This document shows, piece by piece, positions 55,140 to 63,910 of a DNA stretch of 64,000 bases. Every line of letters starts with the position of its first letter. The stretch's first letter is position 1. Source of the DNA: Cohaesibacter gelatinilyticus (GTDB taxonomy: Bacteria; Pseudomonadota; Alphaproteobacteria; Rhizobiales; Cohaesibacteraceae); the NCBI RefSeq assembly GCF_900215605.1, contig NZ_OBEL01000002.1, forward strand, positions 700,774-764,773, in the 5' to 3' direction. Both the position numbers and the translations under genes were made by a program. The notes below the pieces were generated by a model that had not been told where the DNA came from, searched no databases, and worked only from the letters and a program-made list of their open reading frames with translations.

Positions 55140-55943
55140 ATGAAACTGGATGCATATCTGCAAAGACTAGGATGGACCGGCACGCCAAAGGCGGATCGTG
55201 AGACGCTGACAAACCTGATCCACGCGCATCTGGCAAGCGTTCCCTTTGAAAATCTGAACCAGCAGATGGGCATCCCGGTTTCCATGGATCTGGATCAGAT
55301 CTATGACAAGGTGGTGCATCAAAAACGGGGCGGATGGTGCTTTGAGCTGAACAGCCTGTTCGCCTGGGCTTTGATGGAAATCGGCTTCACTGTCACCAAA
55401 CTATCCGCCCGTGTGGGTGAGACCAAACCCGACCCTGATATCCCGGGTAACCATCTTTTGTTGCAAATCGATTGCGAGGAACCCTTGCTGGTGGATGTCG
55501 GCTTTGGCGGCGGCATCTATGGCCCGGTTCCCCTGCGCCCTTGCACGCTGGACCATGCGCCTTACACCATTTGCATCTCTCAGGAAGAAGATGGCTATTG
55601 GAAATATTCGGAAAGTGCGGACGGTAATGAGGCAAGCTATTGGTTCAAACAAGAGCCCGTCGAGATCTCTCATTTCGAGCCGGAAAATCATCGCCTGCAG
55701 ACGGATCCAAATGCCTCCTTCATGCGCACATTGACAGCCCAAAGACGCCTCGCCGACCGCCATCTGGTGTTGCGTGGTTTGGTATTGAAGGTGATTGCCA
55801 GGACTGGCACCAGCCAGCATATCCTGTCAGACGAACAAGCCTTTGCAAACTGCCTGCGCAATGACTTTCATCTCGACATGCCGGACATCCTGAGTATCTG
55901 GCCAAAACTCAAACAACGCCATGAGGAATTGTTTGAAGGATAA
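55140..55943 (+). CDS. nat: Arylamine N-acetyltransferase
   Basis: 267 residues from the ATG at 55140, which gives the usual MKLDAYLQRLG beginning of the family; an upstream in-frame ATG at 55089 has AGGA and would add 17 basic residues. Catalytic triad visible: Cys in RGGWCFELNSLFAWAL, His in IPGNHLLLQI and Asp in LVDVGFGGG. It acetylates arylamines and hydrazines from acetyl-CoA. It follows the LysR gene on the same strand. Confidence 0.92.
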   Translation: MKLDAYLQRLGWTGTPKADRETLTNLIHAHLASVPFENLNQQMGIPVSMDLDQIYDKVVHQKRGGWCFELNSLFAWALMEIGFTVTKLSARVGETKPDPDIPGNHLLLQIDCEEPLLVDVGFGGGIYGPVPLRPCTLDHAPYTICISQEEDGYWKYSESADGNEASYWFKQEPVEISHFEPENHRLQTDPNASFMRTLTAQRRLADRHLVLRGLVLKVIARTGTSQHILSDEQAFANCLRNDFHLDMPDILSIWPKLKQRHEELFEG

Positions 55944-56091
55944 CTTCCAACCCACTCTTTGAAATCTTCAAATCATCGCTCGATTGGGACATTTCATCAA
56001 TGCAGGCTCCTCGTCGAACACGCTCACATTCCCCAATCTGTCTTACCATCTTTCCATCGCGATCTAAAAAATTGGCCTGTCGCCCTTGAAT

Positions 56092-56109
56092 TATCCCTAA
56101 CTAGGGATA
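56092..56109. promoter_or_regulatory. MarR operator candidate
   Basis: TATCCCTA-AC-TAGGGATA, an 18-bp perfect dyad ending 10 bases before the marR start codon. Position and symmetry suit an autorepressor site. Confidence 0.65.
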
Positions 56110-56119
56110 TATTGCAGAT

Positions 56120-56578
56120 ATGACACAACAAAATCACACCAGAGAAAACCAGACACTGGTGCTGGCCTTGTTACGCAGCCAGCAGCTGTTCATGCGTGCA
56201 ATGGGATCGGTCTTCCGGTCGGCAGGCCTGACGGCATCCCAGTGGGACACATTGGAAACCCTCAGCAACAAGGGGGCATTGTCAATCAACGATCTGATGA
56301 GACTGACATTGTCCACGTCCGGAAATCTGGATGTTGTGGTGAAGAACCTGATGCAAGCTGGTCTCGTCGAGAAAACAGTCGACGAGAGAGACAGGCGAGC
56401 CCGGGTTCTGCGCCTCACCCAAGCTGGAAACCAGAAAGTGGCAGACTTCATGCCGGTCCATAACCGGGCACTGGAGCAGATATTCGGCGACCTTGGCTTG
56501 CAAAGCAAACGCGAGACCATCAGGACACTCAATCAGCTTCGCAAGAAACTGCCGCAACCAAAGAAAGATGCAACATGA
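56120..56578 (+). CDS. MarR-family transcriptional regulator
   Basis: 152 residues. Winged HTH: ASQWDTLETLSNKGALSINDLMRLTLSTSGNLDVVVKNLMQAGLVEKTVDERDRRARVLRLT. The strong palindrome just upstream and the 4-base overlap with the next gene suggest a self-controlled operon of three genes. Confidence 0.92.
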   Translation: MTQQNHTRENQTLVLALLRSQQLFMRAMGSVFRSAGLTASQWDTLETLSNKGALSINDLMRLTLSTSGNLDVVVKNLMQAGLVEKTVDERDRRARVLRLTQAGNQKVADFMPVHNRALEQIFGDLGLQSKRETIRTLNQLRKKLPQPKKDAT

Positions 56579-56955
56579 CAAACAAAACCTATCTGACTGC
56601 ACATGGCGTCATCTATGCTTTTTTCGCCCTGGCGCTTTTCTTTGCGCCCGGCATCCTTTGGCCAAATTACGGCCTGCAACTGAATGATCAATATGCCGTT
56701 TTCCTATCCCAGCATAACTCGATCTTTCTGGGTGGCATCGGCATCATCAGCTTTCTGCATCGCAATGCTGACCATGGCAGCGAAACCGCCAAAATCATCC
56801 TGACCGGTCTGATGTGGACCAATATCCTGGGTGTGATCATCACGCTTTATGCAGCTTTGACAGGAATTTTCACCGGTTTTGGCTGGTCCGATCCCATCTT
56901 CTTCGCGCTGCTTGCCATTCTGAGTTTTGTGCAATTGCGCAAGAACAACGTTTGA
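56575..56955 (+). CDS. Small four-helix membrane protein
   Basis: 126 residues with about four hydrophobic segments (VIYAFFALALFFAPGILW, FLGGIGIISFL, MWTNILGVIITLYAAL, PIFFALLAILSFV). No recognised domain. Overlaps marR by 4 bases and is probably a target of that regulator. Confidence 0.8.
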   Translation: MTNKTYLTAHGVIYAFFALALFFAPGILWPNYGLQLNDQYAVFLSQHNSIFLGGIGIISFLHRNADHGSETAKIILTGLMWTNILGVIITLYAALTGIFTGFGWSDPIFFALLAILSFVQLRKNNV

Positions 56956-56999
56956 TCAATTCAAAGACACATATCAATTCCATTGAAGGAGACCCAATC

Positions 57000-57320
57000 A
57001 TGAGCACCATGAAAATCTGGGACCTGCACATGACCTATGACGGCCCCATCACCGATGAATTCATGGCCGGAACAAAACAACTTGCCGAAAGCATTGCCGA
57101 AGAACCCGGCATCGTCTGGAAGATCTGGACAGCGGAAGAAGGAACCAATCATTTCGGCTCCACCTATCTTTTTCGCAGCCTCGCACATCTTGAAACCTAT
57201 AAGGCAATGCATCTGAAACGGCTTCAGGATTTCGGCATCACGGTCACTACGGATCATGTCTTCGACATCATGGAAGATGTCAGCAAGATCAACAATGCCC
57301 CGCTTGCCGAATGCGCATGA
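57000..57320 (+). CDS. YdhR-family putative monooxygenase
   Basis: 106 residues from the ATG at 57000 with AAGGAG upstream; a longer frame lies over the membrane gene. Dimeric alpha-beta barrel pattern: MKIWDLHMTYDGPITDEFM, EEPGIVWKIWTAEEGTNHFGSTYLFRS, YKAMHLKRLQDFGI. YdhR relatives bind aromatic compounds. Third gene of the MarR operon. Confidence 0.85.
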   Translation: MSTMKIWDLHMTYDGPITDEFMAGTKQLAESIAEEPGIVWKIWTAEEGTNHFGSTYLFRSLAHLETYKAMHLKRLQDFGITVTTDHVFDIMEDVSKINNAPLAECA

Positions 57321-57519
57321 CCAAAGGGTCCTGAGCCACAGCTCAGGACCCATCTATCCATTGCAAAGCAGTTCCATCATCAAGAATGATCCCCAAAGAC
57401 AAGGCAACTTGTCCAAACCCGATCACAGACTGCCATAGACGGCAATCAGATCGACCTGACTGCTGAAATCTGCGCTGTTATAGAAACAGACCAAGATACC
57501 CGCACAAAAAGCAACCCAT

Positions 57520-57696
57520 GTGACGGAGATAGCCTCCTGCACGGCCCTCTGCCCATACATCTTCCTTTCTTTTGCTGACCAGATCGTTGCTATAATCGCA
57601 CTTTACATATCCGTGTTGGTGTTTATGCAATATACCGACAAGCCACATTATCGCACGGCTTACGGTGACGCGAAGAAAGCGGGGTATTTCAAGTAA
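57520..57696 (+). CDS. Possible 58-residue membrane peptide coupled to the phage-like gene
   Basis: GTG-started frame of 58 codons with one hydrophobic segment (FADQIVAIIALYISVLVFM) followed by a basic tail (HYRTAYGDAKKAGYFK). Its stop TAA overlaps the ATG of the next gene (TAATG). A shorter ATG start at 57625 would give 23 residues. No strong ribosome site is visible upstream. The next gene also lacks a strong one, so coupling is the main reason to believe it. Confidence 0.45.
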   Translation: MTEIASCTALCPYIFLSFADQIVAIIALYISVLVFMQYTDKPHYRTAYGDAKKAGYFK

Positions 57697-59330
57697 TGGC
57701 TATCGTCCCGAACTATAAAAGATCGGCCCGTCTCACACCGCGCTATCAGCGCAATATCGAGGTCTCGGCCAGCGCCGAGCATATGGGTGCAGCCATTGGC
57801 CGGGGGCTGAGCGGCCTTGGTCAGGGCATCGGCACAGCAGGCAAGGCCCTGCATGCAGCAGCAAGGCTGGACAATGCCAAAGCCCAGGCAAAAGAGCGGC
57901 AGCAGCAAGACCAGATGGCCGAGCGCGAGAGGCAAACCCGCGTCAAAAATCAACTCAGCGAAAGCATGGAGAAAAACCGCGCCGATGTTCAAAAGATTGC
58001 ACAAGGTCCAGAAGCCTATGCCGATGATCCGGATCTGAAAGACTTCGGCTCTACTGTCGATGATGTTCGCCGTGTGGAAGGCTTTCTGAAGACCGCGCCC
58101 AAGGGCGAAGCAGATAACATCAGGCCGGGTATGGAGGCCATTCAGGTCAATGCCTCCAACCGTGCCAACCAGCTTTTGCAAGAGCAGACCCTAAAGAAAG
58201 GTCAGCAGGCGGATCAGCGATATCTCGATAATTTTGTTCAAGAGGCCGTAACAGATCGCAATGATCCTGTTGCCGTGGAAAAATACCGGCTGGCAGGCCT
58301 TGCCAATATAAGCGCCAGCGCCGAGCGGGACGGACTGGATGAAGGTGAGGCTGCAGTCCTTGCCCATGCCTATTCTTCAAAGCTGGACAAGGATGTGGTG
58401 CTGGCAAAGCTGGAAGATGACCCGGTCCTTGCCCTTGATGATTATGACCAGCTGCGCCCACGCCTGATCGAGACAGACCGACAGGAGCTGGATCGAACCT
58501 TTTCCTTCGTTCGCAAGGATGAAGAGGTCAAAAGCCAGATATCCGGCATTCTCTCCTTAAGGCGTCATGAAGCAGCCTTGTCCGCTGCCCGGCAAACCTC
58601 AATTCCATCGACAACGCCACCAACACTATCGGAGGGGCAGCAAACCAGCGCGCCAGCGGGTGAGAGTGATCAGCCATCAGGCCGTTCCGTCCCCCTCACT
58701 TACCTCAATCTGGCCAGCCCAAGTGCAGATCGAAGGCTGGATCAGGAGCTGACACCGACCTTTGCCACCAATCTCGATGCCCTGATGGAAGATGCGCAGC
58801 AGCATATCGGCACCGGACTGGAGATACTCCCTTATCAGGATCATGCTTCCATCACGCCCGGTGGGGAGAGTGATTATTGGAGTGCGCAGCAAGGTCAGAA
58901 CAAGGTCCTCATCCGCTATCAAGGGCAGAGCCTTTCCAAGGCACCCAGCAAAGTACAGGACTGGTTGGCGGACAATAGCGCCGCTTACGGTCTCTTCATG
59001 CCGGTCGGTTCCCCTTTTGCAGGCGAGTCATCACCAGAGACCAGCATTGCTGACGGCTTTGATACATTGCTTGTCGCCTCTCTCGACAGTCCATCTTCCC
59101 GCGCCCTTGGGCCATCTGCAAAGCAGATGGAAGAAGCCATTGCAGCCATCGACAATCCGGATCTGCAGGAAGCGGCCCGTGCAAACCTGCAGATCGAGCT
59201 GGACCGGCAAGGTAAACAGGACAAGGCCGGTCAATTGAATGCCGCACGCGAGCTCTGGGCCGCCATTGACGATGGGAATACCAACGAGGGGGAACAATAC
59301 CCCATAGGATGCTTTTCACTTGTTTGCTGA
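57696..59330 (+). CDS. Phage internal-virion-like protein, 5' part of an interrupted gene
   Basis: 544 codons before a stop inside an inserted element; only the first 526 belong to the original gene. The N-terminus resembles phage internal virion/tail-associated proteins (EHMGAAIGRGLSGLGQGIGTAGKAL). A long coiled-coil-prone stretch (QAKERQQQDQMAERERQTRVKNQ) follows. A degenerate M15 D-Ala-D-Ala peptidase-like segment at about residues 330-446 (TFATNLDALMEDAQ...WLADNSAAYGLFMPVGSPFAG) lacks the usual His/Asp metal ligands. The chain continues into the frame at 59558 if the element is removed, giving a 1048-residue protein ending in a toxin-like domain. Confidence 0.75.
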   Translation: MAIVPNYKRSARLTPRYQRNIEVSASAEHMGAAIGRGLSGLGQGIGTAGKALHAAARLDNAKAQAKERQQQDQMAERERQTRVKNQLSESMEKNRADVQKIAQGPEAYADDPDLKDFGSTVDDVRRVEGFLKTAPKGEADNIRPGMEAIQVNASNRANQLLQEQTLKKGQQADQRYLDNFVQEAVTDRNDPVAVEKYRLAGLANISASAERDGLDEGEAAVLAHAYSSKLDKDVVLAKLEDDPVLALDDYDQLRPRLIETDRQELDRTFSFVRKDEEVKSQISGILSLRRHEAALSAARQTSIPSTTPPTLSEGQQTSAPAGESDQPSGRSVPLTYLNLASPSADRRLDQELTPTFATNLDALMEDAQQHIGTGLEILPYQDHASITPGGESDYWSAQQGQNKVLIRYQGQSLSKAPSKVQDWLADNSAAYGLFMPVGSPFAGESSPETSIADGFDTLLVASLDSPSSRALGPSAKQMEEAIAAIDNPDLQEAARANLQIELDRQGKQDKAGQLNAARELWAAIDDGNTNEGEQYPIGCFSLVC

Positions 59331-59549
59331 CAAGGCAGCTTTCGATGGACAATGCCGGGGCATTTTCCGAGAAAGATAACGCTGCTCAGCGAGCAAGCGA
59401 AAAGCACCGAAGGCCGGATTTTCTGGCTTTGTGGACTACGTCGCCGCTGCCTTGTGGTCAACCAGACCACGACGACACCAGCTCCTTGCCACAAAACCCG
59501 AAAAGTCCGGTCATAAGGGGCATTCTTTCCCCTCGTTGGTATTAAAGCC
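59274..59549. mobile_element. 276-bp MITE-like insertion with 8-bp target duplication
   Basis: Flanked by TTGACGAT at 59266-59273 and again at 59550-59557. Subterminal inverted repeats of 27 bases (59277-59303 against 59517-59543) match at 24 positions, beginning AATACCAACGAGGGG. The extreme ends both start GG (GGG... and GGCTTT...). Weaker inverted similarity continues inward (CTTTTC, GCAAGG). It has no transposase gene. The 8-bp duplication and GGCTTT end recall ISL3-type elements; family assignment is inference. Removing element plus one duplication copy joins AAIDD to IPISIRVAAG in frame. Confidence 0.85.
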
Positions 59550-59683
59550 TTGACGATATACCGATCAGCATCCGCGTAGCAGCAGGCAGCGCCACCCTTG
59601 CTGATGCGACCGATTTTATCCGCACGCGTGAGGGCGGCAAGATCATCCGAACGGATGCAGTTACCCTGTCGGAACTCAACCGC

Positions 59684-61126
59684 ATGATGGCGCTCAATCC
59701 CGATCGCTTCAGCGGGCAGGATCTTGATGCCTATCGCAACCAGATAAGCCGCAATGATCTCAAAGAGCTGAAACAACACCAGACTGATCTTCTGCAACAG
59801 GACAGTCAGGCCCTGAAAAGAACCGAGATCTACAAAGCCACCTTCGAGCAGGCCGATCAGCTATTGCAGCAATTGGGCCGCTCCAGCACCGGCCCCGATG
59901 GGGAAAGTGACCCGGAAGCAGCCAGGCTGAACGCTCAGTTCTTCGTCAATCTCAAAGCCCGCATTGATTACGAATTGGACCGGGATGAAGGGCAAGGTCT
60001 GAATGGGATCCAGATACATGATCTGATCCAAAAACAACTCCAAACAGACTTCCTCGATCAGGCCATGCAACTGGAAAGACTGGAGCGAGAAGCCCGACAC
60101 AGACTTGCATCAACATCACTGGACAGAAACGGCTTCGGGATAGAAAGAGCAAAACGCATTCCGGAACAGGAAGATGGTCGTGTCAAGATAGCAGCACTAC
60201 CACTTGCTGCTCCTCTCGTACTGGGCGGGAGTGCCAAAGGGGCAGCGATTGTATCCGGCGTACTAGGAAGTGCCGCTGCTCTTGGCGCATCTATGGAAAG
60301 CCTGATTTTCGGCTCCGACACATCTGCAAACAAACCCATTGATGAAGCAATTGATATCGACGGGTTTGGTCAGCTTCATGTGAGTGGAATATCAGGGTTC
60401 CGAAAGCGCACCTTGACAATTACTTCGCCGGGGGAAGATCCGGTCACCTTGACAGGCGAGATAACTGGCAACCCCAACGCGGATCTTGCAGGCTCAGAAT
60501 TCTCCATAACCGAAGGCACCATCGGCAATCGTGCCATGACATCAGATGACTTGCGCTTTTATGCTGATGTTTTGCGGGCAAACAAAGTCAAAACGGTCCT
60601 TAATGAGAGCAATGTCAATGGTGCGATAGGAACGCTAGGTAGCCAGAGTGAAGCAAGCGGCACTAACCACGCAACACTTCACAGCGATGAGCATGGCAGA
60701 CACCACAACAACCCACCACCCGATCAGCGGATTGAAGGTGAGTTAGATCAAGGACCAGAAGATCCTAAAGATCCTGATGCCAAACTTCCAATCATAGTAT
60801 ATGACCTGAATTATGAGGAAACAAATAAGCACACCGGCATAAAAGCCTATGGAACGAGAACTCCACTTCTTCCGGAAACAGCCCAAAAGGTGTTGAACGA
60901 GTCGATATTACACGAAGGAAGGAGATATGGTTATCATGAGGGAACGGGTTTTATTTATCAATTCCATGATGATAATCATGGTGTATGGCATGGATTTCCA
61001 GTTCCTGGAAATAAGACACCTAATAAAGTACTGACTGAGATGCGAAGGCAGGGTCGATTTTCAAAAGCCAAATTTAACAAACTAAAAGGCGAAAGTAAAA
61101 TCAAAGTGCCACATAATAAGCAGTGA
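59684..61126 (+). CDS. 3' part of the interrupted gene: scaffold end, pretoxin and variable C-terminal domain
   Basis: The frame is open from 59558; 59684 is the first ATG. 480 residues from there. The first 140 continue the phage scaffold (LNRMMALNPDRFSGQDLDAYRN, typical of the family's tail). Then come a junction LIQKQL at about residue 113, a Gly/Ala-rich hydrophobic segment (about 165-205), an RTLTIT...TLTGE pretoxin block (about 235-300) and the linker HHNNPPP. The last 130 residues form a distinct domain with YGYHEGTGFIYQFHDD and VWHGFPVPGNKTPNKVL. Predicted toxin; activity unknown. Without its 5' part it may be silent or be translated alone. Confidence 0.75.
   Translation: MMALNPDRFSGQDLDAYRNQISRNDLKELKQHQTDLLQQDSQALKRTEIYKATFEQADQLLQQLGRSSTGPDGESDPEAARLNAQFFVNLKARIDYELDRDEGQGLNGIQIHDLIQKQLQTDFLDQAMQLERLEREARHRLASTSLDRNGFGIERAKRIPEQEDGRVKIAALPLAAPLVLGGSAKGAAIVSGVLGSAAALGASMESLIFGSDTSANKPIDEAIDIDGFGQLHVSGISGFRKRTLTITSPGEDPVTLTGEITGNPNADLAGSEFSITEGTIGNRAMTSDDLRFYADVLRANKVKTVLNESNVNGAIGTLGSQSEASGTNHATLHSDEHGRHHNNPPPDQRIEGELDQGPEDPKDPDAKLPIIVYDLNYEETNKHTGIKAYGTRTPLLPETAQKVLNESILHEGRRYGYHEGTGFIYQFHDDNHGVWHGFPVPGNKTPNKVLTEMRRQGRFSKAKFNKLKGESKIKVPHNKQ
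60023..60062 (+). repeat. Cassette-junction direct repeat, copy in the main gene
   Basis: 40 bases encoding the LIQKQLQTDFLDQ region. The same 40 bases, with one mismatch (T/C), occur at 63961-64000. The first 18 bases or so also occur in the 61871-61901 copy. Confidence 0.85.
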
Positions 61127-61136
61127 GAAAAAATAG

Positions 61137-61634
61137 ATGTATATTTTCAAATTTAATATTAAGCCAGCGATTGAGTTTGATCCCACGGGAAAACTGGGTC
61201 TAAATTTCTTGACCATAGGCCTTGCTCATAAAGAGACCAACGAGCAGATAGATATAGTCCGGACTGTTCTTGAAAATAAGGAAGAGCTGGATTGGTTTGA
61301 AAAAAATGAAGAGGCAATCCGAAATGAGAAGTGCCCGGCCAAGGCTGAACGCACCTCTTCAGTTGCTGAAAGAATGCATGAAGCTTATGAAGCACTGGAC
61401 GTCGATAGTTGGACGGAGGAAAAACTGGACGGAATGCTAGGAGAGCTGTATGAGTTTCGATCTCACCATGAGCTTTGGTTCGCGTTCCCCGGGCAGGATC
61501 TGCCAAATATATTCTTCGCTGCGAATGATAATGGCCATGAAATATCCTGCCACGATGATGATCTAACTTTCGCTTACGACGTGGACATAAGCAGCTTATT
61601 CGACGAAGCAAAGAGGGTTAAGAAGTTTGTCTAG
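61137..61634 (+). CDS. Putative immunity protein 1
   Basis: 165 residues, rich in Asp/Glu, starting 10 bases after the toxin-like C-terminus. No signal peptide or membrane segment. Not assigned to a known immunity family. The assignment rests on position, size, acidity and the A/T-rich composition shared with the adjacent variable domain but not with the rest of the window. Confidence 0.55.
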   Translation: MYIFKFNIKPAIEFDPTGKLGLNFLTIGLAHKETNEQIDIVRTVLENKEELDWFEKNEEAIRNEKCPAKAERTSSVAERMHEAYEALDVDSWTEEKLDGMLGELYEFRSHHELWFAFPGQDLPNIFFAANDNGHEISCHDDDLTFAYDVDISSLFDEAKRVKKFV

Positions 61635-61710
61635 AACGAGGCTGCCCCAACTTCGGGAAAACATGTTCTGACGACCGCGATCTGATTGACTGTAAACTTC
61701 ATAATTCTCC

Positions 61711-61743
61711 TAAAACCGGACGGCCTGCGTTGTCCGGTTTTAG
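61711..61743 (+). terminator. Hairpin between cassettes (copy 1)
   Basis: Stem AAACCGGAC/GTCCGGTTT plus flanking TA pairs, 10-base loop, followed by AGCGTTTTGG. Nearly the same stem recurs at 63911-63940, in each case after a small acidic gene and before the next cassette. Confidence 0.65.
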
Positions 61744-61797
61744 CGTTTTGGTCTCGCGCTAAGCTCATTCGCTTAGCTCTGGCGCGCCCTTTCTTGC

Positions 61798-62886
61798 GTG
61801 ATTGGCTTCTGGCTTTGCATGCGCATCGATCACGAACTGGTCAAGGGCAGCTTTGATGCCCCGGAACCGGGCTTGCTGCAAAGCCTGATCCAAAAACAAC
61901 TGGCAGCAGACCTGCAAGCCTTGCAGGACGTCAGCATCTCCGTCTCGACCAGTGGAGCAATTGTTGGAGCACTTCCGGCAAGCATAGGAGCAGGAGCGGT
62001 AGCAAGTGATGGTGTCGGCTCGTTGGCTAACGGAATACGGGCGGCGGCATCAGCTGGTGCGACGGCAATAACCGCGACTGTCGGGGCGATTGCTTCTGGG
62101 ATCTTGCTTGCCACAACAACTGCAGCAGGTGGTGGCAAAATAGACGAGAGCCGCGATCTTGAGGACGGTGGTAACATTAGGGTTACCGGCTGGGAAGATG
62201 AGAGAGAGCGAACCCTGACCTTTACCGATGCCTCCGGTCAAGCCTTCACATTGACCGGAGAGCTGGGTGAAGGCAATAGGATGTTGCTTTCGGAAGGGTC
62301 AATTGCTGGCAACCCTCTTGGAGAACATGATCTTGATCGAATTGCCGATATTCTGACTGTTTCCGGCGGTATGGAGGTGCTGCATAACAAAAAAAGGGAA
62401 AATCGGAGAAATAAGAATGATTTGCATAATCATGGAGAGAATAACAACAAGGATCCGAACAATCCCAACGGCTCGGAGAACCCGCCGCCTTTTAAAAAAG
62501 GACAATACCACCTCGATGAGTTTAAGAAAGATATATACCAAAAGAATTTTAAACATAATTCGGAAACAAAACCTCCAAATCATCTGAAAGGTCGTGCTCT
62601 TAAGAACTTCTACACGAACCAAAAGAATTTTGTTTCTAAGGAACCGGTTGCTCCCAAGAATGCATGGTCGAAGTCATTTCAATCCAGCGGAAACAGGCGT
62701 GTGGGCTATGATGCCGTAAATGATGAAGTGGTTGTCTTCCACAAGCACACTTTGTCAAACGGGGTTCGAAAGTGGCATAGCTTTTCCATTAGACCTGAAC
62801 ATTTGAAATCTTTGCAGGCTGCTGAGAAAAACTTCCTTAGACCATTACTCAAAACTTCAAAAGTATTTAAAAAAGTGAAACTTTGA
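61798..62886 (+). CDS. Displaced C-terminal cassette 2 (orphan toxin-like)
   Basis: 362 residues; GTG start uncertain since the cassette may be a recombination donor without its own start. From residue 9 it mirrors the main gene: RIDHEL, LLQSLIQKQL, a Gly/Ala-rich hydrophobic segment (about 47-105), IRVTGWEDERERTLTFTDASGQAFTLTGE, DLDRIADIL, then a low-complexity Asn linker (DLHNHGENNNKDPNNPNG) ending SENPPP. The last 130 residues differ completely: a Lys-rich domain with RRVGYDAVNDEVVVFHKH and VRKWHSFSIRPEHL. Predicted nuclease-type toxin by composition only. Confidence 0.65.
   Translation: MIGFWLCMRIDHELVKGSFDAPEPGLLQSLIQKQLAADLQALQDVSISVSTSGAIVGALPASIGAGAVASDGVGSLANGIRAAASAGATAITATVGAIASGILLATTTAAGGGKIDESRDLEDGGNIRVTGWEDERERTLTFTDASGQAFTLTGELGEGNRMLLSEGSIAGNPLGEHDLDRIADILTVSGGMEVLHNKKRENRRNKNDLHNHGENNNKDPNNPNGSENPPPFKKGQYHLDEFKKDIYQKNFKHNSETKPPNHLKGRALKNFYTNQKNFVSKEPVAPKNAWSKSFQSSGNRRVGYDAVNDEVVVFHKHTLSNGVRKWHSFSIRPEHLKSLQAAEKNFLRPLLKTSKVFKKVKL
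61871..61901 (+). repeat. Cassette-junction direct repeat, copy in cassette 2
   Basis: 31 bases beginning GCTTGCTGCAAAGCCTGATC, identical to 63947-63977 at the start of the third cassette. The inner part matches 60023-60040 of the main gene. Confidence 0.85.
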
Positions 62887-62912
62887 TCGTTAGCATCAGG
62901 AAAGAAAAGACG

Positions 62913-63377
62913 ATGTCAAAAAATAGATATCACAAATATGGCGATGGTGAGAATGACGAGGAGCCAATATTAAAGGCTGATGCTAGTTTAGCGGATACGC
63001 TTGACTGGGGCGAATATCATAAAGACCACCCAGTATTTCAAATCCAGCTTGCATGGAACTTCGACGATATGGATCTGGTTGAGGAAATCCTTGCAGGATA
63101 TGTTAATACCAATGATCCCTTCGTTCTTGGGCTTTGCGCTGAAGCAGCAGGCCATTTGGCTCGTTTGAATGGGTTTGATGCTGTCGAGTTGCGTGAACAT
63201 GTTTTGGAGAATGCCCAACGCAAATTTCCAAAGAGCGAGATAGTTGCCAATTCCATTCGATATATGGATGATCTGCGAGAATATTACCTACCAATGTGGA
63301 AGCGAATTAAGGCAGAAGAGGAGGAAGATATATCTGGCTCTTCTGAGGCATCTCAATCTGTCGAAGATGATGAGTAA
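62913..63377 (+). CDS. Putative immunity protein 2
   Basis: 154 residues from the ATG at 62913; a TTG at 62883 overlapping the cassette 2 stop would add 10. Acidic at both ends (GDGENDEEP, AEEEEDISGS), helical in the middle (LVEEILAGYVNTNDPFVLGLCAEAAGHLARLNGFD), with a repeat-like helical pattern reminiscent of HEAT-type immunity proteins. Position behind a toxin-like cassette is the main argument. Confidence 0.55.
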   Translation: MSKNRYHKYGDGENDEEPILKADASLADTLDWGEYHKDHPVFQIQLAWNFDDMDLVEEILAGYVNTNDPFVLGLCAEAAGHLARLNGFDAVELREHVLENAQRKFPKSEIVANSIRYMDDLREYYLPMWKRIKAEEEEDISGSSEASQSVEDDE

Positions 63378-63567
63378 CCCGGGGCTAGCTTTGCTCTGTC
63401 CCTTCTACAGGCTGGTTTCGTTGGAACCGGGCCGATACAGTTATTTTGTCTTAGCACCTGCTAAAAGCCGCTCCATATAACCGCACATATGTGATCGCCT
63501 TAATTAACAAAATAATCTCAAAGCTAAAGTAAAACAGAGCTTCCTAAAGCATAAGAAAGCTTCCACC

Positions 63568-63879
63568 ATGTCAGTATTCATAGTCCTGCACACTAATATC
63601 CAAGGTCAAGAATTGGATAAACGTCTGAAGGATATTCGCGCCCGATACGCAGATACACTAGATTTAGCCGTTTCATTTTCCGATACCTTAGAATCAAATG
63701 AAAACGATATGTATGTTCTCAAGAGTGCAGGGGTCGATTTCAATTCGGTGAGTAATTGCGTTATTTCAAAACGCAAGGGACAACACCAGTTTCTATTGGA
63801 AGATGCAGTAGAGCTATTGAAGAAGGAACTAAGCGACGTTGGCGTCATTGCAATGCTTTTGAATGAAACACTGATGTAA
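63568..63879 (+). CDS. Small protein, possible orphan immunity gene
   Basis: 103 residues. Alternating pattern (FIVLHTNIQGQELDKRLKDIRARYADTLDLAVSF ... DVGVIAMLLNETLM) suggests an alpha/beta fold. It has no toxin-like gene directly before it: the 190 bases from 63378 hold no ORF I can support. It ends 31 bases before the second inter-cassette hairpin. May be the remnant immunity of a lost toxin or a second protein of cassette 2. Confidence 0.5.
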   Translation: MSVFIVLHTNIQGQELDKRLKDIRARYADTLDLAVSFSDTLESNENDMYVLKSAGVDFNSVSNCVISKRKGQHQFLLEDAVELLKKELSDVGVIAMLLNETLM

Positions 63880-63910
63880 CGTTCCCCCGCCTAGAATCCC
63901 ACTCCTCCCC

